From assembly GCA_009602735.1 (NCBI GenBank), contig WELA01006381.1, positions 62,001-126,000 of the forward strand: a stretch of DNA of 64,000 bases, written 5' to 3'. The notes below the pieces were generated by a model, which worked only from the letters and a program-made list of their open reading frames with translations, was not told the DNA's origin and made no database searches. Source of the DNA: Mesotaenium endlicherianum. Lineage: Eukaryota > Streptophyta > Zygnematophyceae > Zygnematales > Mesotaeniaceae. Of this stretch, positions 26,380 to 38,710 are shown piece by piece (positions within the stretch are counted from its first letter, which is position 1; each line of letters begins with the position of its first letter). Made by a program: the position numbers and the translations under genes.

Positions 26380-27780
26380 CTTACCGCGGAGCAGGTAGCG
26401 CGGCTGACAGAGATGCTTGATGCTTGGCGCAGTGCCTGCTTCGCCAGTGGCATGCATGACTTGGGGCGCTACAATGGCGACCCCATGAGGCTCCGCCTCG
26501 CGTTAGACGTACCCATGTTCCAAAAGCGATGTCGCTACAGTCACTTCGAGGACGGCTTGATCAGCACGCAGACAGGCAAGCTGGAGAACAACCAGCTTAT
26601 TTGAGAGTCCTCCTCTACCTACGCAGCCCCCACGGTCATGCCGGCAAAGAAGGATGCCTTAGGCAATTGGTCTGAGAAGAGAATGTGCGGTGACTATCGT
26701 AAGCTGAACGAGGTCATTGAGAAGGACAGATATCCTATGCCTAGCCCTGACGAGATCTTCGATAACATTGGCACGTGCACATGGTTCTTGATGCTAGACT
26801 TGAGGTAGGGCTTCAACCAGATACCTATTGCGGCGGAGGACCAACACAAGACAGCGTTTTGCGGGACACAACGCCTCTACGAGTGGAGGGTGATGCCCTT
26901 CCGGTTGAAGAACACTCCAGCTACCTTCCAGCGGGTCATGGATAAGGAGTTGGCAGGGCTATCCTTTACTTGGTGCTACATAGATGACGTGCTCGTCTGC
27001 AGCGAGACGTTCGAGGAGCACGTGGCCCACATCACCGCCGTCCTGGACCGCTTGGAGGCCGTTGGCCTCAAGTGCCATCCAGGCAAGTGCACTTTTGGGA
27101 CCCGAGAGGTGGAGTACCTCGGGCATCTCCTCTCCTCCAGTGGCTTGGCACCGCTGTTGGCCAAGATCTCGGCCATCACAGGCATCCCGCCGCCTACCGA
27201 CATCTCGCAGCTGAGGGCCTTCCTTGGCATCGCCAACTACTACCGCCGCTTTGTGCCTGGCTTCAGCGAGCTCGATAAGCCACTCAACAATTTGTTGCGG
27301 AAGGGGGTGGCCTACGTATGGGGAGCAGAGCAGCAGGCGACGTTCGATAAGCTCAGGGAGCTGCTGGTGAGCGCCCTAGGGCTACGGCGGCCAGACCACA
27401 CTAAGCCCTTCATCCTCCACACCGACTGGTCGCAGGCAGGGCTGGGAGCAGTGCTGGTTCAGGAGCACGACGGCTACGAGCACGTGGTGGCGTACGCTTG
27501 CCGCAGCAACAACCGTGCCGAGGCCAACTAGAACTCTTACGAGGGGGAGTGCCTGGCAACGGTCTGGGCGATTGTGCACTCAGGCATTACCTCTACGGCA
27601 CCCACTTCCGCCTCGTCAACGACCATCAGCCGCTCAAGTGGCTCATGACGTCGGAGCGTCTTACAGGCCAGTACGCGCGGTGGGCACTCATTCTGCAGGA
27701 TTACAAGTTTGACGTGCACCACCGCCCAGGCTCGACCAACATGGACGCCGACGGCCTCAGCCGTAACCCGCTGCCGTATT
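26380..27780 (+). pseudogene. RT and RNase H of family A copy 2
   Basis: Reverse transcriptase landmarks are M-C-G-D-Y-R-K-L-N (about 26685), M-P-F-R-L-K-N and the catalytic Y-I-D-D-V (about 26970). The connection domain (F-L-G-I-A-N-Y-Y-R-R-F) and RNase H with H-T-D-W-S-Q-A-G-L-G-A and D-A-D-G-L-S-R-N-P follow. The sequence stops at the family E border, so integrase and PHD finger are missing from this copy. Confidence 0.9.
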
Positions 27781-28644
27781 TATAGATTGGCACATGTGAT
27801 CGAAGTATACTGAAAGTCGGGAGGTCGACTGAGATTCGGTAAACAGATGTCCTACCAATGTGGTTGACTCCAGGGTACAATTAGGACTTCAGTCAACCGA
27901 CCAATTAATATGGGCGCTATACTTGATTCCGTGGGTCCCGACTTAACGGGTTTCCCACGAAACGACGCACCTTGCGCCCTGGTCAACCAGGTGGTCACTA
28001 GGTACATAGGAGGCTAGGATCTCGTGGTCCCTCATTCTGGACAGTAGGCTTTAGAGTCGACTTTCTATTGGCGAGTGATGTGTGCACTTTTGGGCTCGTT
28101 GTTATGACCAGCTTTCACGGAAATCGACGTGGCTGCTTTGTCTGCTTTAAATGGAGGGAACTAGGATGTTTTAAAAAGGTCTCGTCAAGATGCGTCCGTT
28201 GCCGTTAAGTTTGCTCAATTTGGAGTAGTATTGACAGAGTTATGCCCTCTGACATTTCGGGGTCACATAGCGAACAGATTCCATGGTTTTGCACCTAAGA
28301 CAGTGGGATGTATTTTAGCTACATTATGGTCATCTAAATGAGAGCGCCTTTGCTATTTAGTCCCCTGATGTTTTGTAGATGCTATACATGCTTGTATGCC
28401 TCGTAGGCAAGAAGCCATGAGTTTCTAAATGAGAAGCTCTAGTCCTCAAGCTCGCCTCTTACTTGTGCCTTGTATTAGTGTGCAACTATGGTACACTACG
28501 ATAAGTGAGTCAAGGGGTATAGATGAGTAAACAGAATTCATTCTAAGGGCGAAGATCGCTCCCTGATTTTACACGCTTCCACCTACCTCTGACCTTATAT
28601 ATTTAAATAAATTATAATAATCTCGAATAAGCATATTCATTTCA
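27781..28644 (+). repeat. Family E LTR 1
   Basis: Begins TATAGATTGGCACATGTG and ends ATTCATTTCA, about 864 bases. Similar to LTR 2 and LTR 3 with roughly 8-10 % differences and some gaps by eye. The words CAATTTGGAGTAG and TTGACAGAGTTATG at 28215-28243 recur in C and D elements. Confidence 0.85.
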
Positions 28645-28645
28645 G

Positions 28646-28657
28646 GGGTATCGGAGC
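28646..28657 (+). other. Primer-binding site, family E
   Basis: GGGTATCGGAGC directly after LTR 1, differing at one position from the TGGTATCGGAGC of families B, C and D. This supports reading the direct repeats as LTRs. Confidence 0.7.
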
Positions 28658-31600
28658 TTTGTCCTTTCTTGAATGTTCGTGCTTGTCTTCTTTGTCTCAT
28701 GTGGTACATGTGTGAGGCTTACTTGTGTCGTATGATGAGTCTAGGTGGAGCTTGGGAAGTGTATGAATGTAGAGCATTGCACATCCTGTCCAGGATCCTT
28801 CCACTTGGTCTCTTGGCTCAATGTACTATGCGGCATACTAACTTGACTTTCCTAGCCTCTTGTGTACAGATGCACACAAGGAGAAGCCTAAAGTGGAGGC
28901 TTGATGGAAGAGGTGTCGTCTGCAGCCATCGAGGGCTGCCTCAAGGGAGTTGCATCATAGCAAGCTGTGTATGACTCATTTACCTCACTTGATCATAGTC
29001 GTTGTGTGTTGTTATAAGCAATCCACGGCTAATTTAGAGAGGGGCGAGCACTCCAGCGGTGCTAGAGGACTTGTTAGTCCGTTGTGCTATCCCTTAGGGT
29101 TTAAGCTTGTTGCTTTGCAAGAGACGTTCCTCTCTCATTATATGTGTGGTAGTTAGGTTGAGGGAGCTTGAGTATGGCTGCATGTGTTGAGAAACTGAGA
29201 CAGTACGTGCACACATGATTTACCAACTTAAGTTTCCAAGGATTTACGACAGGTTATCCTCGCCAAGGTCCAAGTGCACTACGTCGTCCACAAGCTTCAG
29301 CATGTTGCAACTTCTTTGTGAAGAGGCTTCGGCAGCAACAATGACATCCTACAGATACTCCCTACTCCTAACCGTTGCTGTGACATTGTGTGCTTTTCTG
29401 GTTTGCCACATTAATTTGTGCTTGGAGGGTTTAAAGTATGTGCCTTGTGCTTGAATGCTATGTGTTAGACGCTGCTTTGTGGTACTTGATGGAATTGTAG
29501 GAGCTTGGGGTTTAAGCTTAAAATGGATTTAATCAGTGTGCTGAGGTTTATGGATGCGGGTTCTATGTGATTGCGGACTTAGGATAAGTCACTCTACTGG
29601 ATTATTTGACCTAATTTGCTTAAAGGGGTTAAGGGCTTGGGTTTATGGACGCAAGGGCTTTCCTTTAACTCTCTTTTATTTTGCATGGCTTAATGAGGGT
29701 TAAGTGTTCGAGAGCAGCCGCGGTCAATGAGTACTTTGAGTGCTTGAGTTGATTGAGCTTGGTGCTTGGCATGTCTTACTATGATATTATGGCTTGTTGG
29801 AGCCAGTGCGGTATTTAGATAGATCAGTACATCGAGACTTGGGTCTGTTCGGTGTGTTGACTGCTGTATGTCAAGTCAACGTGGATACTAGAGGAGGTTC
29901 GACTACTTGCCTTAGGTCCAGTTGGCTACATGTTTTTGGATGCCATCTGTACACTTGGTCAAGTGTAAGGAGGTATGTGTCTTCGTTATAGGGACGATCT
30001 AGGCATATTAGCAGTGTGCTAAGTTTCTGCCGGCCTCGCAGCCAACTGAGCTCGCTAGAGGCGTATGCTAGGTAGCATGCAAGGTGCACTGGTATATGCG
30101 TCAGGTGCATGGAATTTGCATCTCGGGTGCTAGAGGCAGTGGATCGCCGTTAGCATACCGTAGAGCAGGTGTAAAATGGGCCCTGCTGTACTAGATTCAC
30201 TATGCACACCTAAGTAAAGACAGAAGAGACCATCGACATTATAGGCGTTCTCGCAATGCATGGCTTGAATAATCTTGTTCAATCTGATGCACAAACATTC
30301 TTTTTGCTAGCGTGGGGTTACAATGCGAAAGTCTTACCAATGATTTATGCACGCTGTTGTTGTTGGCTTGCTAAGTGCTTGCTGCAATTGCAATAGGTGC
30401 CATGTATGTGCCTCCAAAGAGGAACTTAGTTTTGAGCTACAATGAGTTTGCCCATTGTCATTGGTTGAGTCTATGTAATCCACATGTTTGCCTCGCCCTC
30501 CCGAGAACTATGTAAGATGGAGTCATCAGATCTTGAGTAGACTGATGCAGCTAGGGTGTGGTGTTTACCACTCGTAGCTAAGCTCATGGAAGGCAACTTA
30601 CACACTTGCTTGTTGTCTGTTTGCCAGACTGAGATCAGCAAGCAGAGTGTGAAGCAATGGTGTCATACAGGTCAAGAGAGGCTGAGGAGTTGGCATGCTG
30701 GACGCTGCCACGTGACGCTTCCGTACCTGTCCTCTGGACAACTTCAAGCAGTAAGGCCTGAAGGAGGGAGTATCCTGAAACATCAAAGCTATGATACAAT
30801 TTGTTATATCTGTTCCCTTTTCACTTGGACTGTTGACTCTCACTATTTGGTGGTTGTCATTTTGGTGTATGTCTTGCTAAGAATGACTAGTATAAGTCCT
30901 TGTATGCATGCGTTGGTAGATTCAGCTAAGTGAGCTACTCTTTGGCATTGGAGGAGGTTGCTAATGGGGCCGGTTGTCTTTATCTCATAGCAAGCTATCT
31001 GCACTTGCAAATGGAGGGCTGTAATACGCTGGCTTGAGTTTGGGTTATTCATGGATAGAGCTTTATGGTGAGAGGGTCTGAATGGCAGTACAATCTTCCC
31101 TATGCCACTCTGGGCATTGCTCTAGTCCTAAAAGATGGACTTTTTTTTTTTTTGGGGAGGGCCCTTTCTTTCTTGCTTACTTGGGTGTTTGTACTCTGTG
31201 TCCTCTCTTGGTCTTCCTTTGTTGATTCTTCTCCACCCATACGTACCGCCGCAATCCTTTGTGACTGTCACTCTGTGTGGTTCTGATGATGTAAAGTTGT
31301 ACACCTCTTGGTGTGCTTATGTGGTTACAGTTATTTAAGTTGGGGAGAGGAAGATGGGATGTGTATTAGGAGTATTCGGTAAGTATTCAGTAAGCTGTGC
31401 TTACCTGCATACTCAATAGCAAGTGTTTATACTAACTGAGTCATACACTGCCACACCCTATGTATGTACTGCATTAATATCAGGAGCATCAGTGACTGAC
31501 TGGTGTAAACTGTGAGTTGCAGTACACTATTGAAGCAACTGTACGTACTAACTGAGGGAGTACTTTGCCATAATTTGGGATTGGGTAGCAATGATGCATG

Positions 31601-32554
31601 GCACATCAGGGACCTGCTTGAGATTACCAGCATATTGCTCAAAACCATTATTTCTTTGAACTTAGTATGTTTTGAAAATGTGGTTAAAATTTAAAATTTT
31701 CTTGGGCTCATTAACCTGATGCTACTCATCTTGTAAGGGCATTCAATGCCATCAAACCAGTTGGTCTCCGTTTCCTTTCAGTACGCTAAATTTTGAGCAG
31801 GTACCTAAGTCACAAGAAATTGCTTGTGAGAAGCTTTCAAGGTGTGAGCACGGCAGGAGTTAAAGACCAAGAGAAGGAGAAAATGCTTAGTTCAGTAGGC
31901 TGAGCCTTAATAACATTCTCATTATATGACCTCGGAAGGAGGCTGTTCGATTTTTGTGTGGTTTGCATGGTGTGAGGTGCTCCATTGTGTCTTTCAGTTG
32001 GAAGAACTACTGTGCGTAGGGGTAAGTCCATGCATGTCTTCAGTTATTGATTGTGAAGTCAGATGGTTGCTTGCATAACACTTTGGTGTGATTGAGTTTT
32101 ACTTGCATTGGGTCAATGAATATATCACGCTCATGTTTTGTTTGCTTGCTTTGCTTCACCTAGTTGACTGAAGTCTATTATTAAATAAATGAATCGTATG
32201 CTGAGTGTTGTCGAGGCGACAACAATTTAAGTTGGGAAGATTTTAATGAATCAATTTATTATTTATTTAAGTAATTGTATGTATAAATACAACACTAAAT
32301 AAGTATTATGTCAATAAACTCACATGTGCGAGTTCATCTAAATGAATGTATGTCGATATAATGCGAGTATACTTACTTTGTCAAAAAGTCAGCAGGATGA
32401 CTTTTGTATCATAGTATAGTTTGCTGATATTTATATATCAATTATATATAGGATACAATATCAGTAGGTTGACATATAGTAAGCTCGCTTTATATTAGTC
32501 AATATACTTAGCTTCAGTACGCTAATGATGGATTTATTCATTTAGATGATTATT
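28658..32554 (+). other. Non-coding interior of family E
   Basis: About 3.9 kb with no coding signature. It contains a long T run (31140-31153), an imperfect internal duplication around 31390-31640 with the shared word ACTAACTGAG, and a hairpin GTTGTCG-AGG-CGACAAC (32207-32223). The last 1.6 kb is repeated after LTR 2. Confidence 0.65.
32207..32223. repeat. 7-bp hairpin in the family E interior
   Basis: GTTGTCG, loop AGG, CGACAAC. The repeat copy near 34723-34739 keeps both arms and changes only the loop (AGA). Confidence 0.75.
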
Positions 32555-33441
32555 TGTAGATTGGCACATGTGACCGTAGTATACCGAAAGTCGGGAGGTC
32601 GACTGAGACTCGGTAAACTGATGTCCTACCAGTGTGGTTAACTCCTGGGTAGGCAAAGCCGTCGTCAGTCAACTGAACAGTGAGGACTTCAGTCAACCGA
32701 CCAATTGGTATGGTTGTTATACCTAGATCCGTGGGTCCCAACTTAACGGGTTTCTCACGAATCGGCGCACCTTGCGCCGTGGTCAACTAGGTGGTCACTA
32801 GGTACATAGCAGGCTGGGATCTTGTGGTCCCTCATTCTGGACAGTAGACTTTACACTCGGATTTCTACTTGCAAGTCATGTGTGCACTTCGGAGTTCGTT
32901 CTAATGACCAACCTTCACGGAAATTGACATGGCTGCTTTGTCTGCGCAACAAAGGGAGCGAACGAGGACGTTTCGGAAAGGTCTCGTCAGGATGCGTCCG
33001 TTGCCGTTAAGTTTGCTCGATTTGGAGTAGAATTGATAGAGTAATGCGTTCTGACATTTCGGGGTCACATAGCGTACAAATTCCATGGTTTTGCACCTAA
33101 GGCAGTGGTATGTGTTTTAGCTACATTATGGTCATTTGAATGAGAGCACCTTTGCTATTCAGTCCCCTGATGTTGTGTAGTTGCTATACATGCTTGTATG
33201 CCTGGTAGGCAAGAGGCCATGAGTTTCTAAAGGAGAAGCTGTAGTCCTCAAGCTCGCCTCTTACTTGTGCCTTGTGTTAGTGTGCAACTATGGCACACTA
33301 CGATAAGTGAGTCAAGGGGTATAGATGAGTAATGGGAATTCATTCTAAGGGCATTAATCGCTCCCTGATTTTACACGCTTCCACCTATCTCTAACCGTAT
33401 ATAATGACATGTATTAATCTCGAATCAGCAGATTCATTTCA
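32555..33441 (+). repeat. Family E LTR 2
   Basis: Begins TGTAGATTGGCACATGTG and ends GATTCATTTCA, about 887 bases. What follows is not a primer-binding site but interior sequence from the 3' half of the element, which marks it as a recombination product or truncated neighbour. Confidence 0.85.
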
Positions 33442-35066
33442 CTGAGCTACTCTTTGGTATAGATAAACCTGCTAATAGGTTCGGTTGTCTTTATCTCATA
33501 GCAAGCTATGTACACTCTCAAATGGAGGGATGTAATAGGGTGGCGTTTGGGTTCTTCGTGGATAAAGCTTTATGGTGAGAGGGTCTGTCTTGCAGTAGCC
33601 TCCTCACTATGCCACTCTGATCATTGCTCTAGTCCTGGAAAATGGACTTTTTTTTTTTTTTTGAAGGGGGGGCCTTTCTTTCTTGCTTACTTTGGTGTTT
33701 GCACTTTGTGTCCTCTCTTGCTTTTCCTTTTGTTGCTTCTTCTCCCCCCATTGGTGCCCCCGCACTCCTCTGTAATCTCACTCTGTGTGTGTTCTCATGA
33801 TGAGAAGTTATAGGCACTTCTTGGTGTGTCTATGTGGTTACAGTTGCCGGGTCGACAGCTATTTAAGTTGGGGAGAGGGAGATGGGATGTGTATTAGGAG
33901 TATTCAGTAAGCTGTGCTTACCTGCAAACTCAGCAGCAAGTGTATGTACTAATTGAGTCATACGCTGCCACATCCGGAGTGTGTACTGCATTAATATGAG
34001 ACTCATCAGGGACCGACTGGTGTAAATTGTGAGTTGCAGGACACTGTTGGAGCAAGTGTACGTGCTAATTGAGCAAGTACATTGCCATAAGTAGGGATTG
34101 GATAGCAATGATACATGACACGTCGGGGAAGAGCTTGAGGTAAGTAGTATATTGCTTACAACCATATGTTTCTTGGAACTTAATGTGTTCTGAATATGTG
34201 GTTAGAATTTTCAATTTCCTTGAGAACCCGATGCTACTAACCTTGCAAGGGCACTCTGTGCCATCACAATAGTTGCTCTCCCTTTGTCTTCAGTACGCTA
34301 AATTTTGAGCATGTACCTAAGTCACAAGAACTTGCTTGTGAGGAGCTTTCAAGGTGTGAGCACGGCAGGAGTTAAAGACCAAGAGAAGGAGAAACGGCTT
34401 AGTTCAGTATGCTGAACTTTAATAACATTCTTTCATGGTTTGACCTCGAAAGGAGTTTGTTTGATTTGGGTGTGGTGTTCATGGTGTGAGCTGCTCTAGT
34501 GTGTCTTTCAGCTGGAAGGACTATTGTGAGTATAGGTTTGTCTATGCATATCTTCACTTATTGATTGTGAAGTCAGATGGTTACTTGCATGACAGTTTGT
34601 TGTGGTTTTCTTTCACTTGCACTAGGTAGTTGAATATATTACGCTCGTGTCTTGTTTGCTTGCTTTGCTTCACTGAGTTGACTGAAGTGTATTATTAAAT
34701 AAAAGTATCATATGCTGGGTGTTGTCGAGACGACAACAATTTAAAATGGGAAGATTGTAATGAATCAATTCATTATTTATTTAATGTATTGCATATATAA
34801 ATATAATTTGAAAACAGTATTATGTCAATATGCTCACATATGCGACTTCATCTAAATGAATCATTGTCGATAGAATGCGAGTTTATTGACTTTATTGAAA
34901 AGGTCAACAAGATTACATTCTGTATCAGTGTATAGTTTGCTGAGATTACTTGTGTATATGTAGGACATAATATTAGTACGTTGATATGGAGTAAGCTCGT
35001 ACAATAATAGTCAGTATACTTGGACCCAGTCCGCTGAGGACGGATATCCTTATTTAGATAATTATT
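33442..35066 (+). other. Partial second interior of family E
   Basis: Similar along its length to 30928-32554, including the T run (33648-33662) and the GTTGTCG/CGACAAC hairpin. The first 2.3 kb of the interior has no counterpart here. Confidence 0.8.
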
Positions 35067-35959
35067 TATAGATTGGCACATGTGACTGAAGTATACTGAA
35101 AGTCGGGAGGTTGACCAAGATTTGGTAAACCAATCTCCTACCAGTGTGGTTGACTCCTGGGTAGGTGGAGCCGTCGTCAGTAAACTGAACAGTTAAGACT
35201 TCAGTCAACCGACCAATTAATATGGTCGTTATACCTAGATCCGTGGGTCCCAACTTAACGGATTTCCAACGAATCGGCGCACCTTGCGCCGTGGTCAACC
35301 AGGAGGTCACTAGGTTCATAGCAGGCTGGGATCTCGTGGTCCCTCATTCTGGACAGTAGGCTTTACAGTCGGATTTCTACTTGCAAGTCATGTGTGCACT
35401 TTTGGGTTCGTTCTAATGACCAGCCTTCACAGAAATTGACATGGCTGCTTCGTCTGCGCTCCAAATGGGACGAACTAGGACTTTTCGAAAAGGTCTCGTC
35501 AAAATGCATTTGTTGCCGTTAAGTTTGCTCAATATAAAGTAGTATTGGCAGAGTTATGCCCTCTGACATTTTGGGGTCACACAGCGGACAGATTCCATGG
35601 TTTTGCACCTAAGTCAGTGGGATGTGTTTTAGCTACATTATGGTCATATGAATGAGAGCGCCTTTGCTATTCAGTCCCCTGATGTTGTGCATGTGCTATA
35701 CATGCTTGCTTGCCTGGTAGGCAAGAGGCCATGAGTTTCGAAAGGAGAAGCTCTAGTCCTCAAGCTCGCCTCTATCTTGTGCCTTGTATTAGTGTGCAAC
35801 TATGGCACACTACGGTAAGTGAGTCAAGGTTATAGATGAGTAAACGGAATTCATTGTAAGGGCGAAGATCGCTCCCTGATTTCACACGCTTCCTCCTATC
35901 TTTGGTCTTGTATATTTATGTAAAATATATTTAATCTTTAATAAGCAAAATTCATTTCA
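35067..35959 (+). repeat. Family E LTR 3
   Basis: Begins TATAGATTGGCACATGTG and ends TTCATTTCA, about 893 bases. The next base already lies inside a family B reverse transcriptase. Confidence 0.85.
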
Positions 35960-38275
35960 ATATCCTTTTCTACTCAAAGACGAAGGAAGAGCATTACATG
36001 CACCTGGAGTTGGTGTTGCAGATTTTTTGCGAGCAACTGTTGTATGCTAAGCTCAAGAAGTGTTCCTTCCTAAAGGCTGAACTGTTGTACCTTGAACTTA
36101 TAGTGGGTTCAAAAGGGGTGCGCCCTGATCCAACCAAGATTGCGTGTGTTGCATATTGGCCTGTCTCGAAAGATGTACATGTTATACGTTCATTCCTTGG
36201 GTTTTCAAATTTCTTTTGTAAGTTTAGACAAGGTTATTTAGTGATGGCGGCGCCACTCATTGCTCTGACAAGGAAAGATAAGACGTTCATTTGCGATGGG
36301 AATACGCAACATGCGTTTGAGCGCGTTAAGTATGCACTCACTAATGCGCCACTTCTTTCATTAGCCGATCCCGACTTGCTTACGAGGTAGTCGCTGATGC
36401 GTCTGGTGTTGGAATAGGGACGGTTCTACTGCAGGAAAGCAAGCCTATCAATTTTGAGGGTCGAAAGCTGACACCTGCCAAACAAAATTACTCAACGACA
36501 GAGCAGGAGCTCTGGGCAGTGATATACGCTTTGAAAATTTGGCGATGTTATTTGGAAGGCTGCAAGAGTTCGACAGTGGTTACGGATCACTGCCCAAATA
36601 CCTTCTTTCAAATTCAGCCATTGTTATCGAGGCGGCAGACAAGATGGTGTGAGTTCTTGCAACAATTCTACTTTGACTGGGCATATCGCCCTTGTCGCAA
36701 CCATGTTGAGGACCCTCTTGTTCGAATTCCCCATCACCACTTGTTGTTTTTTTGGGACAGTTGCTAGTTTGCAAGAACAAAATGGTCAGGCTTCGGAGGC
36801 GGCCACCCTTGATTCGGCTGTACCCCCCAAGACATCTGCCAACGACCTGCCCGGTGATGCAAGCCCACTCGATTTTGATAGCGAGCATACTTGAGACTCA
36901 CTTTACCTGCATCAACTGTTTCAGGAGGGCTATCTCAAAGATTTGTTTTTCCTAGATCTCTGGGATGTTGGTTTGAACGGTGGAGCCGTAACGATGGACA
37001 GTATGGAGAAAAGGAAAGAACGCTCAAACTACACGTTTGAGGACAATTTTTGGTGGCACAATGGGCGCATTGCTGTCCCAGACGGCCGGTCGAGTAAGAC
37101 GTGTGCTACTACAGGAAGCGCATGACTCTTCTTACTTTGGTCATCGTGGAATGATCAGAAACCACACACGCTTTCCGCAGAGGGTACAAATAGACGTCCC
37201 TCAAGGTTGATGTTGCCGAGTACATCGTCAACTGCAAAACTTGTTAGAGGAATAAACCGAGCAATACGTTGCCCGCTGGAAAGTTGCAACCATTGGAACT
37301 TGGAAGTCCTCCTTGGGGAAGCAAAAGCCTCGACTTTGTCGTTGAATTACCCACCACTGATAGAGGACACAATGGGGTGTTAAAGATCGTGGATTGCTTC
37401 ACTAAGATGGTGCACTTTGTGGCCACTAAACCATGACTTGATGTAATAGACACAGCGCGTCTCTTTATTGGTCACGTGTTCAAGTTACATGAGATGCCGA
37501 AAGAGATCATAATTGATTGTGACAATCGATTTACGAGCCACTTTTGGCAAGAAGTTTGCTCACATTTTGGCACGAACCTTAAAATGTCAACTAGCTCCCA
37601 TCATCAAACCAATGGTCAAAATGAACGCTTAAATCGCATTTTGTAACAGTTCCTTAGACATTATATAAATCCTCGCTAAGACAACTGGGACACCCTCCTT
37701 TCAATTGCAGAGTTCGCAGTTTATAAGGCTTACCAGGAAAGCGTTAAGGAAACTCCGTTTTTCCTTCATTATGGGCAACATCCGCACACTCTCCAGACAC
37801 ACGTAATTCAAGGTCATTCGGGGATGTCCACCATGAGAGTACCAAGTGCTCGGCGCTTTGTCCACTCTCTTTAAGAGGTGCATAAACAAGCGAAGTTGGC
37901 TCTAGCCGCCGCTTGAGGTCGACATAAGAAGTTTGCTGATACGCACAGGACTTAGTTGAGTTTTGAAATTGGCAATAGAGTACTTTTGCAAACTAAGAAC
38001 CTCCAATTGAAGCACCTAGGAAATCAATAGCTTCTACCTTGTTGGGTAGGCCCTTTTATCGTGACTGCAAAGGTTGGACCTGTTGCATATCGACGGGATT
38101 TGCCTGAATCTATGGAACAAACGCATCCTGTGTTCCATGTCAGTTTTCTTAAGTTGTTTCGATCTGATGGCCGCTATCAGCCACAGGCGCTGGAATTGGA
38201 ACTCGCCGACGATGATAAGGCCTGGGATGTAGAGGAAGTCTTAGGACACCGCTATACACTATCCAAATGACGCAA
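35960..38275 (+). mobile_element. Family B copy 2, 3' pol fragment
   Basis: It starts within reverse transcriptase, at the residues just after the catalytic aspartates (I-L-F-Y-S-K, H-L-E-L-V-L-Q-I). It continues through RNase H (V-A-D or equivalent, T-E-Q-E-L-W-A-V-I-Y-A-L-K), integrase (G-H-V-F-K-L-H, F-T-S-H-F-W-Q-E-V-C) and into the start of the chromodomain-like end (W-D-V-E-E-V-L-G-H-R-Y). No LTR is attached. It is much more degraded than copies 1 and 3 and has many breaks. The left border is the family E LTR and the right border fades into unassigned DNA. Confidence 0.85.
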
Positions 38276-38710
38276 ACTGGTTGCGCTTGAAAGGTGACTT
38301 GATGCAGTACTCTTTAACAATTTGAAAATGTAGCTTTGTTAAACAAATGCGGAAGTCAAGTGCAAAGTAATAGTTGTCATGATTTATTGAGTTGAGGTTG
38401 ACGTACAAAATCAAGCTCCACATGTGTGAACCATCAACTTAGGAAGACCAACTTTGCATTGACTTTACACATCCATATGTCGATCTTTTCTAGATTTACA
38501 AGTCACCAAAGTGTAGCGCATGGAAGCATCCTCCGAATGGCACCGGTTTTGCGTCGTTTGGTTAAGTATCGAGCGCAATAGGCGCGATCTAGTCCGCACC
38601 CCTTTTGGCCCCTAGCGTAAATATGATGGCTCTAGATATGACGTCATGAGCATAGGTATGTCATACGATCATCCGGACGGATATGTCTCTATGACGTTAT
38701 GAGCGTAGAT
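38276..38710. other. Unassigned stretch between two family B copies
   Basis: About 435 bases with no gene. It contains two imperfect 24-base direct repeats (38637-38660 and 38690-38713) of the form TATGACGTCATGAGC or TATGACGTTATGAGC, the first including the palindrome TGACGTCA. The second runs into the border of family B copy 3. Confidence 0.5.

Larger units (their letters stand above)
17686..27780 (+). mobile_element. Family A copy 2 (Ty3/Gypsy with DNA methyltransferase), split by a family B element
   Basis: This copy begins next to the family C LTR, in the region just after the protease, and runs through a conserved block, a Pro-rich linker, a DNMT3-like methyltransferase, reverse transcriptase and RNase H. 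It then stops at the family E LTR at 27781. Gag, most of the protease, integrase, PHD finger and both LTRs are absent. A family B element (19958-25088) sits inside the methyltransferase region. The sequence is GC-rich with many CG dinucleotides, unlike the AT-rich elements around it. It is a fossil with several breaks. Confidence 0.85.
27781..35959 (+). mobile_element. Family E three-LTR mosaic without recognisable gag or pol
   Basis: Three direct LTR copies (27781-28644, 32555-33441, 35067-35959) enclose a 3.9-kb interior after the first and a 1.6-kb interior after the second. The second interior repeats only the last part of the first (30928-32554 against 33442-35066). A primer-binding site follows the first LTR. 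No stretch shows gag, protease, RT or integrase motifs, so family E looks like a large non-coding LTR derivative (LARD type). The left flank is family A and the right flank is family B, with no target-site duplication. Two E insertions therefore probably recombined with loss of the DNA between them. Confidence 0.75.

Noticed and set aside
31140-31153. Poly-T run as the tail of a SINE or LINE on the minus strand
   Set aside because: The same run lies at the matching place in the second E interior (about 33650), so it is part of family E. No SINE or LINE body adjoins it.
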